Assembly (NCBI GenBank): GCA_017860455.1 | Contig: JAGDMF010000019.1 | Location: 1 to 36,075, forward strand | Direction: 5' to 3' | DNA length: 36,075 bases | From: Bacteroidota bacterium | GTDB taxonomy: Bacteria; Bacteroidota; Bacteroidia; Bacteroidales; WCHB1-69 | In this document: piece after piece, positions 27,063 to 35,132 of the stretch | Position numbering within the stretch: the first letter of the stretch is position 1 | Layout of the letters: every line of letters starts with the position of its first letter | Notes under the pieces: model-generated | The model's database searches: none | What the model was told of the DNA's origin: nothing | Seen by the model: only the letters and a program-made list of their open reading frames with translations | Translations under genes and position numbers: made by a program

Positions 27063-27093
27063 CAAAGATAAACTTTTTTTAAAAAACACCAAA
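27063..27093 (-). promoter_or_regulatory. Promoter of the small lipoprotein gene
   Basis: On the minus strand TTTG (27093-27090), 19 nt, then TATCTTTG (27070-27063), 27 nt before the ATG. A near-perfect consensus. Confidence 0.75.
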
Positions 27094-27109
27094 TTAATTT
27101 TATTTTTTT

Positions 27110-28219
27110 TTATAAAGTAAAATCCACATTCAAAAACAGATTATGCTGGAAAACCAAAATGGAATTATTGGGTTTAAATCCTTGATAATTCAATGAAAAC
27201 TTCATTTTTGGTATTGGGCTGTATTGAATACCACCAATCAATCCCACACCATCCACCTGATAAGTCCATCCCGGAAGAGTAAGTTGATCTCTATTGGAAA
27301 ATACCTGATCTAATCTTACCATAGCGCCCCATTTTGAAGACCAGTCATAAACTCCAAAAATCGAATATCCATACGTATTTTGGGTGATCAGATTGTTGTT
27401 GTTGATCCTCCAGGTAAGGTCAAATCCAACTCTTAATTTTTCCTTCCACTGAAATCCGGTAAAAAACGAAACGGTTTGTTGCAATTCAGACAGATTGGGA
27501 TTTTGACCCTTTTGAAAATCATAGTACAATCTGTTTTTCCAGTTTTTAAACAATATCAAATCGATTCCGGCACCCACTTTAAAATCACTATATTTATCCT
27601 GGTCAAATCTAAAACCTTCCCCATTGGTAATCGCTAAATCAAACCCCAAAATATTAGAGGGTTTGTAATATGCAATCATACCAATATCTGCACTTGGAGC
27701 TTTCAGATAGCGGTCATGAAACATCTCTGCAACATACCGGTACTTCCAGAATTTCTCTTGGGTAATATAGTGATTTAGAGGTATTGAACCTGCTAAAATT
27801 TTAAATTTGGAAGATGGAGCCCACTCTAAATAGGCAAATTTTAAAAACATGGTGTAGAATGATCCCTCTTTAGAAGTATTGGATACAAACATTTGATTAC
27901 CTAATGAATCCCAAACCATTAATGTTCCTACGGTAGTAGGTCTTCCGGCATCAATCACAATTTTACCTAAAAATTGTTTAGAAAACTGATATTCATATCC
28001 CAAATAGGCCCGGGCAATGTAAAAACCCACTCTTTTTGTTACATCTTGTGTAGGATTATAGTTGATATTCCCAAAAAGTTGAATGATGGGTTTGCCGGAA
28101 GGGGCAAATGTGGTATCCCTGGAAGCACCATTCTTATCGGAATGGCTTTCTTCAGAATATCCTGAAAAGCTAAGACTGAAGATAAAACAACATACAAAAA
28201 AGAATTTCATTTTTTTCAT
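27110..28219 (-). CDS. Outer-membrane beta-barrel porin
   Basis: A 369-residue protein with signal peptide (about 1-22), no Cys lipobox, and alternating polar/hydrophobic beta-strands with many Tyr, Trp and Phe throughout, ending in NLFLNVDFTL as outer-membrane barrels usually do. It resembles phosphate-selective porin O/P-type proteins. It follows acr3 on the same strand after a 101-nt gap that contains its own promoter, so it may be expressed separately or by read-through from the arsenic operon. A role in arsenate/phosphate passage is possible but not shown by the sequence. Confidence 0.78.
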   Translation of the reverse strand: MKKMKFFFVCCFIFSLSFSGYSEESHSDKNGASRDTTFAPSGKPIIQLFGNINYNPTQDVTKRVGFYIARAYLGYEYQFSKQFLGKIVIDAGRPTTVGTLMVWDSLGNQMFVSNTSKEGSFYTMFLKFAYLEWAPSSKFKILAGSIPLNHYITQEKFWKYRYVAEMFHDRYLKAPSADIGMIAYYKPSNILGFDLAITNGEGFRFDQDKYSDFKVGAGIDLILFKNWKNRLYYDFQKGQNPNLSELQQTVSFFTGFQWKEKLRVGFDLTWRINNNNLITQNTYGYSIFGVYDWSSKWGAMVRLDQVFSNRDQLTLPGWTYQVDGVGLIGGIQYSPIPKMKFSLNYQGFKPNNSILVFQHNLFLNVDFTL

Positions 28220-28275
28220 GGTGGAAGATTTTCATTAATAATCTAATAATCATTTTTATTGATTATTTTAACTCA

Positions 28276-28305
28276 CAAATATAATAATAAAACAGATAAA
28301 TTCAA
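28276..28305 (-). promoter_or_regulatory. Porin gene promoter
   Basis: TTG (28305-28303), 19 nt, then TATATTTG (28283-28276) on the minus strand, in the gap between acr3 and the porin gene. The flanks do not carry the CGAAATAT half-site found at the arsenic promoters. Confidence 0.6.
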
Positions 28306-28320
28306 TCAATCAGTATAATA

Positions 28321-29409
28321 CTAACCGATGGGTTGTTCTTTAAAGTATTTATTTTTAAAGTAAAATGCCAATTTGACCAATGCAATCATTACCGGTACTT
28401 CAACCAAAGGTCCAACCACAGCGGCTAATGCTTCTCCCGAATGGATCCCAAAAATGGCTACTGCAACGGCAATGGCAAGTTCAAAATTGTTGCTTGCTGC
28501 CGTAAAGGAAAGTGTTACAGATTGCTTATAATTGGCCCCAACCTTTTTACTCATGAAGAAAGATAATACAAACATCACTATAAAATAGATCAGTAATGGA
28601 ATTGCAATCATCAGGACATCTAAAGGTATTTTTATTATATATTCACCTTTTAATGAGAACATTACAAAAATAGTAAATAAAAGGGCAATCAATGTAACCG
28701 GACTGATTTTAGGAATAAATGTAGTATGGTACCATGTTTTGTCTTTGATTCTGATTAGGATAAAACGGGTTAAAAAGCCGGCAGTAAACGGAATTCCAAG
28801 ATAGATAAAAACACTCTCTGCAATTTGTCCCATCGTAATATTCTCTACAATTTCATTGGTTGGTATTCCGAACCACCCCGGCATGATCGCGATGAAAAGA
28901 TAAGCATAGAGTGAGAAAAACAGAACTTGAAAAATGGAATTAAAAGCCACTAAACCAGCCGCATATTGTGTGTCTCCTTTTGCTAAATCGTTCCAAACAA
29001 TCACCATGGCGATACATCTGGCTAATCCAATCATGATGATTCCATACATATAGGGCAAATTGGCGTTGTTTTGTCCCGGAAATAGTTTGAAGAAAATAAT
29101 GGCAAGAGCAAACATCAAAAGGGGTCCAATTATCCAGTTCTGAATCAAGGATAAGGTTAACACTTTCACATTTTTAAATACATCACCTAATTCTTCGTAT
29201 TTGACTTTTGCCAAAGGAGGATACATCATTAAAATTAACCCAATGGCTAATGGAATATTAGTTGTACTGTTTGGAGAGGCTTTCAAACTATCCCAAAAAT
29301 CTGCAATTTGAGGAAATAGATAACCGGACATTACACCTAAAAACATGGCTAGAAATATCCATAATGTTAGATATCTGTCTAAGAAATTTAGTTTAGGATT
29401 GGATGGCAT
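28321..29409 (-). CDS. acr3: Arsenite efflux permease, ACR3 family
   Basis: Inner-membrane As(III) exporter of 362 residues with ten predicted helices. Diagnostic are [21 protein letters not shown], containing the conserved helix-IV Cys (Cys132), [19 protein letters not shown], and the later [15 protein letters not shown] with a conserved Glu. It belongs to the BART superfamily rather than ArsB. The arsC stop lies 2 nt before its ATG, so the pair is surely one transcript: ArsC makes arsenite and Acr3 removes it. Confidence 0.96.
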   Translation of the reverse strand: MPSNPKLNFLDRYLTLWIFLAMFLGVMSGYLFPQIADFWDSLKASPNSTTNIPLAIGLILMMYPPLAKVKYEELGDVFKNVKVLTLSLIQNWIIGPLLMFALAIIFFKLFPGQNNANLPYMYGIIMIGLARCIAMVIVWNDLAKGDTQYAAGLVAFNSIFQVLFFSLYAYLFIAIMPGWFGIPTNEIVENITMGQIAESVFIYLGIPFTAGFLTRFILIRIKDKTWYHTTFIPKISPVTLIALLFTIFVMFSLKGEYIIKIPLDVLMIAIPLLIYFIVMFVLSFFMSKKVGANYKQSVTLSFTAASNNFELAIAVAVAIFGIHSGEALAAVVGPLVEVPVMIALVKLAFYFKNKYFKEQPIG

Positions 29410-29411
29410 GG

Positions 29412-29834
29412 CTATTTTACTTGAATGATGGGATAAAAATCTTTAATAAAACCTTGCTTTATTTGATCTCTAATCTTCCGGTAAACAATCAGTTTTTCCT
29501 CATCGGTACCTGTTGCATCGGCAGGATCTTCAAATCCAAGATGTAAACGATTTTTTACATTTCCGGTAAAAACGGGACATACTTCTTTTGCATGGTCACA
29601 AACTGTAATGACATAGTCCCAAGGTTCAGCAATATATTCATCCACAAAATGTGGGGTATGATTACTGATATCTATTCCAATTTCTGACATCACCTGTACA
29701 GCATATTTATTAACCTGTTTTTCAGGTTTTGTTCCTGCTGATCTAACAATTAATGAGGAATCTATCGTTTTCATAAACCCATGTGCCATCTGACTACGGC
29801 AACTGTTTCCGGTACAAAGAATTAAAATTTTCAT
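29412..29834 (-). CDS. arsC: Arsenate reductase, thioredoxin-coupled type
   Basis: Reduces As(V) to As(III) in the cytoplasm. The low-molecular-weight phosphatase-like fold has the CX5R loop Cys7-TGNSC-Arg13, and the two relay cysteines Cys79 and Cys86 ([15 protein letters not shown]) that pass a disulfide to thioredoxin. With 140 residues the length is typical. Genes upstream (arsG1) and downstream (acr3) are separated by 2 nt each. The electron donor could be a general thioredoxin or, speculatively, the operon-encoded ArsE protein. Confidence 0.96.
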   Translation of the reverse strand: MKILILCTGNSCRSQMAHGFMKTIDSSLIVRSAGTKPEKQVNKYAVQVMSEIGIDISNHTPHFVDEYIAEPWDYVITVCDHAKEVCPVFTGNVKNRLHLGFEDPADATGTDEEKLIVYRKIRDQIKQGFIKDFYPIIQVK

Positions 29835-29836
29835 GA

Positions 29837-30547
29837 TTAATGATGATGAATAAATTGTTCAATTATAAAATAAATACCTACTAAAATGAAAAGTATGGCG
29901 ACAATCCGTCGAAACCAGATTTCAAATACTTTTATTTTATTGTAAAATTTACCTACACTGGATAGAGTAAAAGCGATGAGGAATGCAAAAATTATGACAG
30001 GAAGACCGGTTGCTATCGCAAAAACAAAAGGAAGTATCATTCCGGCACTGGATGAGATAGTCAATGGCATTAACATGCCAAAGAACAACATAGCACAATA
30101 AGGACAAAAAGCTAAAGCAAATACAATTCCCATAATCAATGAAAACCATCCACTTGCTTGTTTTCCGTCCTGTTGTAATTTATCAGTCCATTTCCCTAAT
30201 CCCGGAAGTTTGATCTTGATGAAGTCTAGCATGAATAAGCCAATCAAAATCATGATGGGCCCTAATATTTTTTCACCATAAGCATTAAAAAAGGAAGCTA
30301 TGTGAAATTTACTGGCTCCAAAATAAAGGATAGCTGCTAAAATAACATAAGTGATAATTCTTCCAAATGTGTATATTAATCCATTGATAAAGACTCTTCT
30401 TTTGTTTTCTAAATTTTTGCCAATATAGGCGATTGCCGTAATATTTGTTGCCATTGGACAAGGACTAATGGCGGCCATTAATCCTATAATAAATGCAGAT
30501 AAAATTGGAAAATTGGAGTTTGCTAAAAAGTTTTGTAATAGTTCCAT
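29837..30547 (-). CDS. ArsG-family membrane protein (DsbD/CcdA-like), copy 1
   Basis: A 236-residue inner-membrane protein with six predicted helices of the DsbD/CcdA transmembrane family. Cys30 in AAISPCPMATNIT (helix 1) and Cys148 and Cys151 in LAFCPYCAMLFF (helix 4) sit where the electron-carrying cysteines of CcdA/DsbD lie. Related proteins are annotated as ArsG, an efflux permease for trivalent aromatic arsenicals in the arsEFG system. The ATG at 30547 is used, 1 nt after the arsF1 stop; the open frame extends upstream only through arsF1. Cys151 is replaced by Ser in the second copy (33580-34293). Confidence 0.85.
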   Translation of the reverse strand: MELLQNFLANSNFPILSAFIIGLMAAISPCPMATNITAIAYIGKNLENKRRVFINGLIYTFGRIITYVILAAILYFGASKFHIASFFNAYGEKILGPIMILIGLFMLDFIKIKLPGLGKWTDKLQQDGKQASGWFSLIMGIVFALAFCPYCAMLFFGMLMPLTISSSAGMILPFVFAIATGLPVIIFAFLIAFTLSSVGKFYNKIKVFEIWFRRIVAILFILVGIYFIIEQFIHHH

Positions 30548-30548
30548 A

Positions 30549-30995
30549 TTATAGATTTTTTTGAATAGTATCTTGAATAGATTTTCTGAAAAAATCAGAT
30601 TCTTTTCGGGCATAGGTAAAAGCAAATTCAGTTAAATCAGTTGCTTTTTCTTTGCCATTATTAAATTTTACAAAAATTAAAGAGGAAGAATATACCTGGT
30701 ATTTTTCTACTAAAACTTTATTCGCAGATTCTTCCCAATTAAGATAAGAGACCCCAATTGATCCCTCTTTTATTTGTTTTGAAAAGCTTTCAGTCATCAA
30801 TTTTTTTAAATTTTCTTCAACTGCATTACAGGTAGGACATCTATGAGATCCATAAAAGTAATAAAGATGAACTTTTTCTGTAGTTTGCTTTTCAGTTGTG
30901 TTATTTGCGTTTGTTGTGTTCTCTTTTTGTGAACCTGAATGACAGGAAACAAAAATGAAAACCGTTAACAATGAGATTATTAATTTTATTTTCAT
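30549..30995 (-). CDS. ArsF-family exported CxxC protein, copy 1 (lipoprotein)
   Basis: A 148-residue protein with a lipoprotein signal ending at Cys18 (FIFVSCHS), a Thr/Asn-rich tether and then a thioredoxin-like domain starting VHLYYFYGSHRCPTCNAVEENL, with Cys53-x-x-Cys56. Homologues are named nitrophenyl-compound nitroreductase subunit ArsF. No flavin- or NAD-binding motif is visible, so a thiol-redox role looks more natural from the sequence. It lies between arsR and arsG1, 21 nt after arsR. Confidence 0.82.
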   Translation of the reverse strand: MKIKLIISLLTVFIFVSCHSGSQKENTTNANNTTEKQTTEKVHLYYFYGSHRCPTCNAVEENLKKLMTESFSKQIKEGSIGVSYLNWEESANKVLVEKYQVYSSSLIFVKFNNGKEKATDLTEFAFTYARKESDFFRKSIQDTIQKNL

Positions 30996-31016
30996 GATTT
31001 TATTTATTAATTGTTA

Positions 31017-31319
31017 TTAATCTTCTAATAAATGGTGAAACATTTGTTGTGCAATATTCCAATTCTGTCTATTCAAACAATATTTGATAAAAGGGGGTTC
31101 TGTTTCACCTTGAATCAAACCGGCCATTTTAAGTTCTTTCAGATGTTGAGATAAAGAAGATCTTCCAATCGGAAGCTCTTCCACTAAATCTCCACTGTAA
31201 CAACAAGTTCCCATCTTAGATAATTTTTTTAAAATGAAAACTCTGACAGGATGACTCATTGCTTTAGCAAATAGTGCTGTTTGAATCACCTCTTCTGAAA
31301 ATTGATTTTTTTTAGGCAT
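31017..31319 (-). CDS. arsR: ArsR/SmtB-family repressor
   Basis: A 100-residue winged-helix regulator. SHPVRVFILKKLS and the recognition helix region IGRSSLSQHLKELKMAGLI are standard. Cys39-Cys40 (MGTCCYSGDL), plus Cys81, are candidate As(III) ligands, located just before the recognition helix. The ATG at 31319 is preferred over a TTG at 31334; it overlaps the arsE1 end by 8 nt. It is the only regulator in the island and sits inside the downstream operon, so it should repress its own promoter and, given the shared operator sequence, that of the upstream operon. Confidence 0.93.
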   Translation of the reverse strand: MPKKNQFSEEVIQTALFAKAMSHPVRVFILKKLSKMGTCCYSGDLVEELPIGRSSLSQHLKELKMAGLIQGETEPPFIKYCLNRQNWNIAQQMFHHLLED

Positions 31320-31563
31320 TGATATACTGTTCAATATATTTTTTTAATTCATCTTTTGATGGTACTCTTCCGGAAAAGGCAACCTGGTCACCCAAAACCA
31401 ATCCCGGAGTGGTCATAATTCCAAATTGCATAATTTCCATGATATCATCAATTTTAATCACTTCAACAGGGTAATTATTTGAGCTTACCACTTCTCTTAC
31501 TGATGCTTCCAATGTTTTACATTTTGCACATCCTGTTCCTAACACTTTGATTATTTTTTCCAT
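31312..31563 (-). CDS. ArsE-family small thioredoxin-like protein, copy 1
   Basis: An 83-residue cytosolic protein of the redox-active disulfide (thioredoxin_3) family: KVLGTGCAKCKTLEASV with Cys12-x-x-Cys15, then MTTPGLVLGDQVAFSGRVPS with the cis-Pro position and a final helix. It is the first gene of the downstream arsenic operon. In arsEFG systems this position is taken by ArsE. It could reduce ArsC, ArsG or arsenical substrates; the partner is inferred from neighbourhood only. Confidence 0.88.
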   Translation of the reverse strand: MEKIIKVLGTGCAKCKTLEASVREVVSSNNYPVEVIKIDDIMEIMQFGIMTTPGLVLGDQVAFSGRVPSKDELKKYIEQYINA

Positions 31564-31594
31564 TTTTTATTTTTTTTATAATTTAATCTTTTTA

Positions 31595-31625
31595 CAAATT
31601 TACGAAATATTTTTATTATTTGCAA
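31595..31625 (-). promoter_or_regulatory. Promoter and half-operator of the arsE1-arsR-arsF1-arsG1-arsC-acr3 operon
   Basis: On the minus strand TTG (31625-31623), 20 nt, then TAAATTTG (31602-31595), 32 nt before arsE1. The plus strand reads CGAAATAT (31603-31610) directly beside the -7 box, identical in place to one arm of the inverted repeat at the upstream promoter (35067-35074). The opposite arm is not conserved here. Confidence 0.65.
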
Positions 31626-31709
31626 GTCCTGGTTTTGTAAGATAATATACACATTACAATTTTTACAATATTAATAACCTCAAAATGGTTTTTTTGAAAT
31701 TGAAATAGT

Positions 31710-32501
31710 CTAATATTTTTTTGCATTAATAGTGATACTTTCAATTGTATTTTTATTCTTTCTGAATGTTTCTATTTCAGTGACACTTAAAAATGGTGTC
31801 AATATTTCATCTGGAAGATCAATAGGGTGTTCTTTTCTTATTTCTATCTCTTTAAATCCTGCATTTTTTATGATATTCAAATAGTCATTTTTTTCTAAAG
31901 CACCTGAGACACAGGCTGCATACATATCTGCAGCTTCAAGAATACCCTTGGGTAGCTCACCGTTTAAAACAACATCAGAAATGCTGAAATGACCATCCTT
32001 TTTTAATACACGAAAAACTTCCTGGTAAGCTTTATTTTTGTCAGGGACTAAATTCATCACACAATTACTAATAACTACGTCAATCGAGTCACTGGGTATT
32101 GGAAGCTCTTCAATATCACCTAAAATAAATGTTACATTATCAAACCCCAATCTCAATTTGTTTTCATTTGCTTTTTCTATCATTGCAATAGTAAAATCCA
32201 CGCCAAATACTTTTCCGGTTTTGCCAACCTGATTTCTTGCAATAAAAACATCATTTCCAGCACCTGAACCTAAATCCAAAACGGTATCACCTTCTTTAAT
32301 TTCTGCGATTTTAGTGGGTAATCCACAACCTAAACCATAATCTGCAATCTCTTGATAACCTTCCATATTTTTATATATTTCATCTAAAAATGAAGTTGGT
32401 TGGCTAGGAGAACAACAAGTTGAACTACATCCACATCCGGTGTCATTTTTAATAACTGCTGTATAGGTTTTTTTTACAGCATCTTTAATGTTATTTGTCA
32501 T
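31710..32501 (-). CDS. arsM: Arsenite S-adenosylmethionine methyltransferase
   Basis: Methylates As(III) to mono- and dimethyl forms in the cytoplasm. The 263-residue protein has a class I SAM fold (TVLDLGSGAGNDVF, GVDFTIAMIEKA) and the three As-binding cysteines in their family contexts: Cys59 (YGLGCGLP), Cys147 (VISNCVMNLV) and Cys197 (YAACVSGA). A Cys-rich N-terminal patch (Cys23, 25, 29, 30) may also bind arsenic. It is the last gene of the upstream operon, 46 nt after the permease, which fits methylation followed by export of the product. Confidence 0.95.
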   Translation of the reverse strand: MTNNIKDAVKKTYTAVIKNDTGCGCSSTCCSPSQPTSFLDEIYKNMEGYQEIADYGLGCGLPTKIAEIKEGDTVLDLGSGAGNDVFIARNQVGKTGKVFGVDFTIAMIEKANENKLRLGFDNVTFILGDIEELPIPSDSIDVVISNCVMNLVPDKNKAYQEVFRVLKKDGHFSISDVVLNGELPKGILEAADMYAACVSGALEKNDYLNIIKNAGFKEIEIRKEHPIDLPDEILTPFLSVTEIETFRKNKNTIESITINAKKY

Positions 32502-32547
32502 CTCTAAATATTTTAAGTTATTTATATTGAAATAGTTAAATTAATTA

Positions 32548-33570
32548 TTACAGCAACCAGTTAAATATAAAGCCCACAATCAGAATGCCTGTTGCAACAA
32601 CCCCAATAAATGTGGCAATCAAAGGCCATTTTAAGACTTTTTTTAGAATGATGATTTCAGGAAGTGACAATCCGATGGTGGACATCATAAACGCCAGGGC
32701 GGTTCCAAGTGGTACCCCTTTTTCGATGAGCACACTCACAATAGGGATAATTCCGGCTGCGTTGGAATAGAGAGGAACTCCTACTAAAACAGATAATGGA
32801 ACAGAATACCAATGTGATTTATCCATAATGGAAACCATAAAATTTTCCGGAACAAAACCATGCATTCCGGCACCAATACCGACGCCAATAATGATATAGA
32901 TCCAAACTTTTCCTACAATATCTTTTACGGCACTATAACCAAAACGGATGCGATCTTTAAAAAGTAATTTTTGCTCTTCCTGAGTATTGTTCCCAAATCT
33001 TGATTTGTAAACCCAATCGGCAACCCAATGCTCCAGTTTTAATTTGCCAATAATATATCCGGCAAAAATGGCGATTAATAGTCCTGTACCAATATACATT
33101 AACATAACTTTCCACCCAAATAAACCATAAAGTAAAATAACGGCCACTTCATTGATCATAGGTGCAGCAATTAAAAAAGAGAATGTTACACCCAAAGGAA
33201 CGCCGCTTTCTACAAATCCAAGGAAAAGGGGAATCGCTGAACAAGAACAAAAAGGAGTTACTACCCCTAACAGACTGGCTAAAACATTTCCGGTAAATAA
33301 AGATTTGCCTTCCAATGCTTTGCGGGTTCTTTCCGGAGTAAAAAAGGTTCTGATGATGCCAACAATAAAAATAATTAAGGTAAGCAATAGCATCACTTTA
33401 GGAACTTCAAAAATAAAAAAGCGCAAACTTTCAGTCAAATGGGTCCCTTTTTCCAATTTAAAAACAGTATCAATCAGAAAATTGGTGATAGGTTGAAGAT
33501 TCCGGTATAATAAGTACCAAACGGGTAATAATAGGAGTGGAATTAATAATGCTTTACGATTTGAATTCAT
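32548..33570 (-). CDS. ArsP-like permease (DUF318 family), likely organoarsenical exporter
   Basis: A 340-residue protein with about eight to ten membrane helices of the permease family PF03773. The signature LGVVTPFCSCSAIPLFLGFV with Cys108 and Cys110 is characteristic, and a repeated PLYSNAAGIIPIVSVLIEKGVPLGTALAFMM half follows. ArsP members export trivalent methylated and aromatic arsenicals. Lying between arsG2 (9 nt upstream) and arsM, this is the expected partner of ArsM. Some family members have unrelated roles, so substrate assignment rests on context. Confidence 0.85.
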   Translation of the reverse strand: MNSNRKALLIPLLLLPVWYLLYRNLQPITNFLIDTVFKLEKGTHLTESLRFFIFEVPKVMLLLTLIIFIVGIIRTFFTPERTRKALEGKSLFTGNVLASLLGVVTPFCSCSAIPLFLGFVESGVPLGVTFSFLIAAPMINEVAVILLYGLFGWKVMLMYIGTGLLIAIFAGYIIGKLKLEHWVADWVYKSRFGNNTQEEQKLLFKDRIRFGYSAVKDIVGKVWIYIIIGVGIGAGMHGFVPENFMVSIMDKSHWYSVPLSVLVGVPLYSNAAGIIPIVSVLIEKGVPLGTALAFMMSTIGLSLPEIIILKKVLKWPLIATFIGVVATGILIVGFIFNWLL

Positions 33571-33579
33571 GATATTTTG

Positions 33580-34293
33580 TTAGAATAGTTTTTGAATAAA
33601 AAATATATAAATATAATAGAGTCCTACCAGAATGAAAATAATGGCAACGATCTTATTAAACCATTTTTGAAATGTTTGAATCTTTTTATAAAAATTTCCT
33701 ACACTTGAAACGCTAAATGCTAATAAATAAGAAATTATGATTACAGGTAATCCGGTAGCAATTGCATATACAACAGGGAGATATAACCCTGAAGGACTTG
33801 CAATACTCATAGGAATTAACATGCCAAAGTATAGAACTCCGCTATAGGGACAAAATGCTAATGCAAACACAATTCCTAAAAGTAAACTGTAAATCCAACT
33901 TGCTTGATCCGATTTTTTTTGAAATCTGTCTGTTAATTTACCTAAAGAAAGAAATTTGATTTTTATTACATCTAACATTAAAACACCAATAATGATGAGT
34001 AAAGGGCCTAACCATTTTTCTCCATTGGAAGCCAACATTTTGGTGAGTTTAAACTGATCTGCTCCCAAATAAAGAATAATTCCAATGGAAGAATAGGAAA
34101 TCGCTCTACCTAAAGTGTAAATGAGTCCATTAAAAAAAATCCTTTTTTTGTTTTCAATATTTTTGCTAATGTAGGCAATCGCTGTTATGTTTGTAGCTAA
34201 TGGACAAGGACTTATGGCTGTCATGAGTCCTAAAATTAATGCATATAAGACTGGAATCTGAGTATTATCCAGTAAATTTTGAAGAAATTCCAT
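33580..34293 (-). CDS. ArsG-family membrane protein (DsbD/CcdA-like), copy 2
   Basis: A 237-residue paralogue of the 29837-30547 protein with the same helices and many identical stretches (AISPCP.ATNITAIAYI, IVFALAFCPY). Cys30 and Cys148 are kept, but the position after them reads Ser151 (FCPYSGVLYF) instead of Cys. Its start is 2 nt after the arsF2 stop, so the two are co-translated. The difference suggests altered redox chemistry or substrate. Confidence 0.85.
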   Translation of the reverse strand: MEFLQNLLDNTQIPVLYALILGLMTAISPCPLATNITAIAYISKNIENKKRIFFNGLIYTLGRAISYSSIGIILYLGADQFKLTKMLASNGEKWLGPLLIIIGVLMLDVIKIKFLSLGKLTDRFQKKSDQASWIYSLLLGIVFALAFCPYSGVLYFGMLIPMSIASPSGLYLPVVYAIATGLPVIIISYLLAFSVSSVGNFYKKIQTFQKWFNKIVAIIFILVGLYYIYIFFIQKLF

Positions 34294-34295
34294 CT

Positions 34296-34709
34296 TTATT
34301 TCAATGCTTTATTGATTTCAACTTTTAATAATTCTTTGTACTTTTCAGGGTTAGTTTTAGCATATTGAAATGCAGTGTCTGTGAAGTCATTTGTAGTTCC
34401 GTTTGCATTTATGATTAATAAAGTTGAAAATACAATTTTATATTTATTGACAAGATTTTTATTTACATCCTCATCAATATTAATAGATTTAAATACGATT
34501 AATCCTTTAGAAACCTGATCTTTATATTGTTCATTTAGAACGGTTTTAGTGACATTTTCTACTGCATTACAGGTTGCACATCTATTGGTAGAGTGAAAAT
34601 AATAAACAGTCACTACTTTACTATTGCCGGATTGAGCTAGAGCATTTAGATTTGAAATCCAAAAAGTAGATAGAAATACTGTTAACATTAAAATAAATAG
34701 TTTTTTCAT
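34296..34709 (-). CDS. ArsF-family exported CxxC protein, copy 2 (soluble)
   Basis: A 137-residue protein with an ordinary cleavable signal peptide (about 1-26, ending ALAQ) and no lipobox, unlike copy 1. The thioredoxin-like domain begins VVTVYYFHSTNRCATCNAVENV, with Cys44-x-x-Cys47. The pair therefore differs in location: copy 1 is anchored, copy 2 soluble in the periplasm. It lies 66 nt after arsE2 and is directly followed by arsG2. Confidence 0.82.
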   Translation of the reverse strand: MKKLFILMLTVFLSTFWISNLNALAQSGNSKVVTVYYFHSTNRCATCNAVENVTKTVLNEQYKDQVSKGLIVFKSINIDEDVNKNLVNKYKIVFSTLLIINANGTTNDFTDTAFQYAKTNPEKYKELLKVEINKALK

Positions 34710-34775
34710 AAGGGTTAATTTTTTTTGTTAATTTTATTTTTTAAATATTGTTACTCATACTATTTTATAATTAAG

Positions 34776-35024
34776 TTACTTATTGATGCTATTTAGAGCA
34801 TCCTGAATTTCCTTTTTGGTGGGCACTATTCCCTTAAAAATCACTTTTTTGTTAATAACCAAAGCAGGTAAATATAAAAAACCGTAACTCATTATTTGAG
34901 AAAGATCTTCTATTTTTTCGACTTTAGCATCAAAACTATTATCTGTAATTACTTCATTTGTAATTCTTTCAAGCTTATTACACTTGTTACACTGAGCCCC
35001 TAAAATTTTAATTTCAATACTCAT
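34776..35024 (-). CDS. ArsE-family small thioredoxin-like protein, copy 2
   Basis: An 82-residue cytosolic thioredoxin_3 protein: IKILGAQCNKCNKLERIT with Cys12-x-x-Cys15 and LPALVINKKVIFKGIVPTKKEI with the cis-Pro position. It is the first gene of the whole arsenic island, 28 nt after a promoter whose -7 box lies inside a perfect inverted repeat. It is a diverged paralogue of the 31312-31563 protein. Confidence 0.87.
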   Translation of the reverse strand: MSIEIKILGAQCNKCNKLERITNEVITDNSFDAKVEKIEDLSQIMSYGFLYLPALVINKKVIFKGIVPTKKEIQDALNSINK

Positions 35025-35050
35025 AAAATTGATTTATTCAAATCATTTTA

Positions 35051-35089
35051 ATATTTCGCAAAATTACGAAATATAATTAATAAATGCAA
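35051..35089 (-). promoter_or_regulatory. Promoter with ArsR-type operator upstream of arsE2
   Basis: A perfect 8-bp inverted repeat, ATATTTCG (35051-35058) and CGAAATAT (35067-35074), flanks an 8-nt centre that on the minus strand is TAATTTTG, the -7 box. TTG at 35089-35087 is the -33 box, 20 nt upstream. A dimeric repressor bound to the repeat would cover the -7 box, the classic way ArsR proteins block transcription. Confidence 0.75.
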
Positions 35090-35132
35090 CTTTTTTTGGA
35101 TATGATTAAAATTTGAATGGTCGTTTTGGGGC

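Noticed and set aside
31674-31695. Hairpin AACC/GGTT followed by T residues on the plus strand
   Set aside because: The stem is only 4 bp and no plus-strand gene ends there. The genes around it are on the minus strand.
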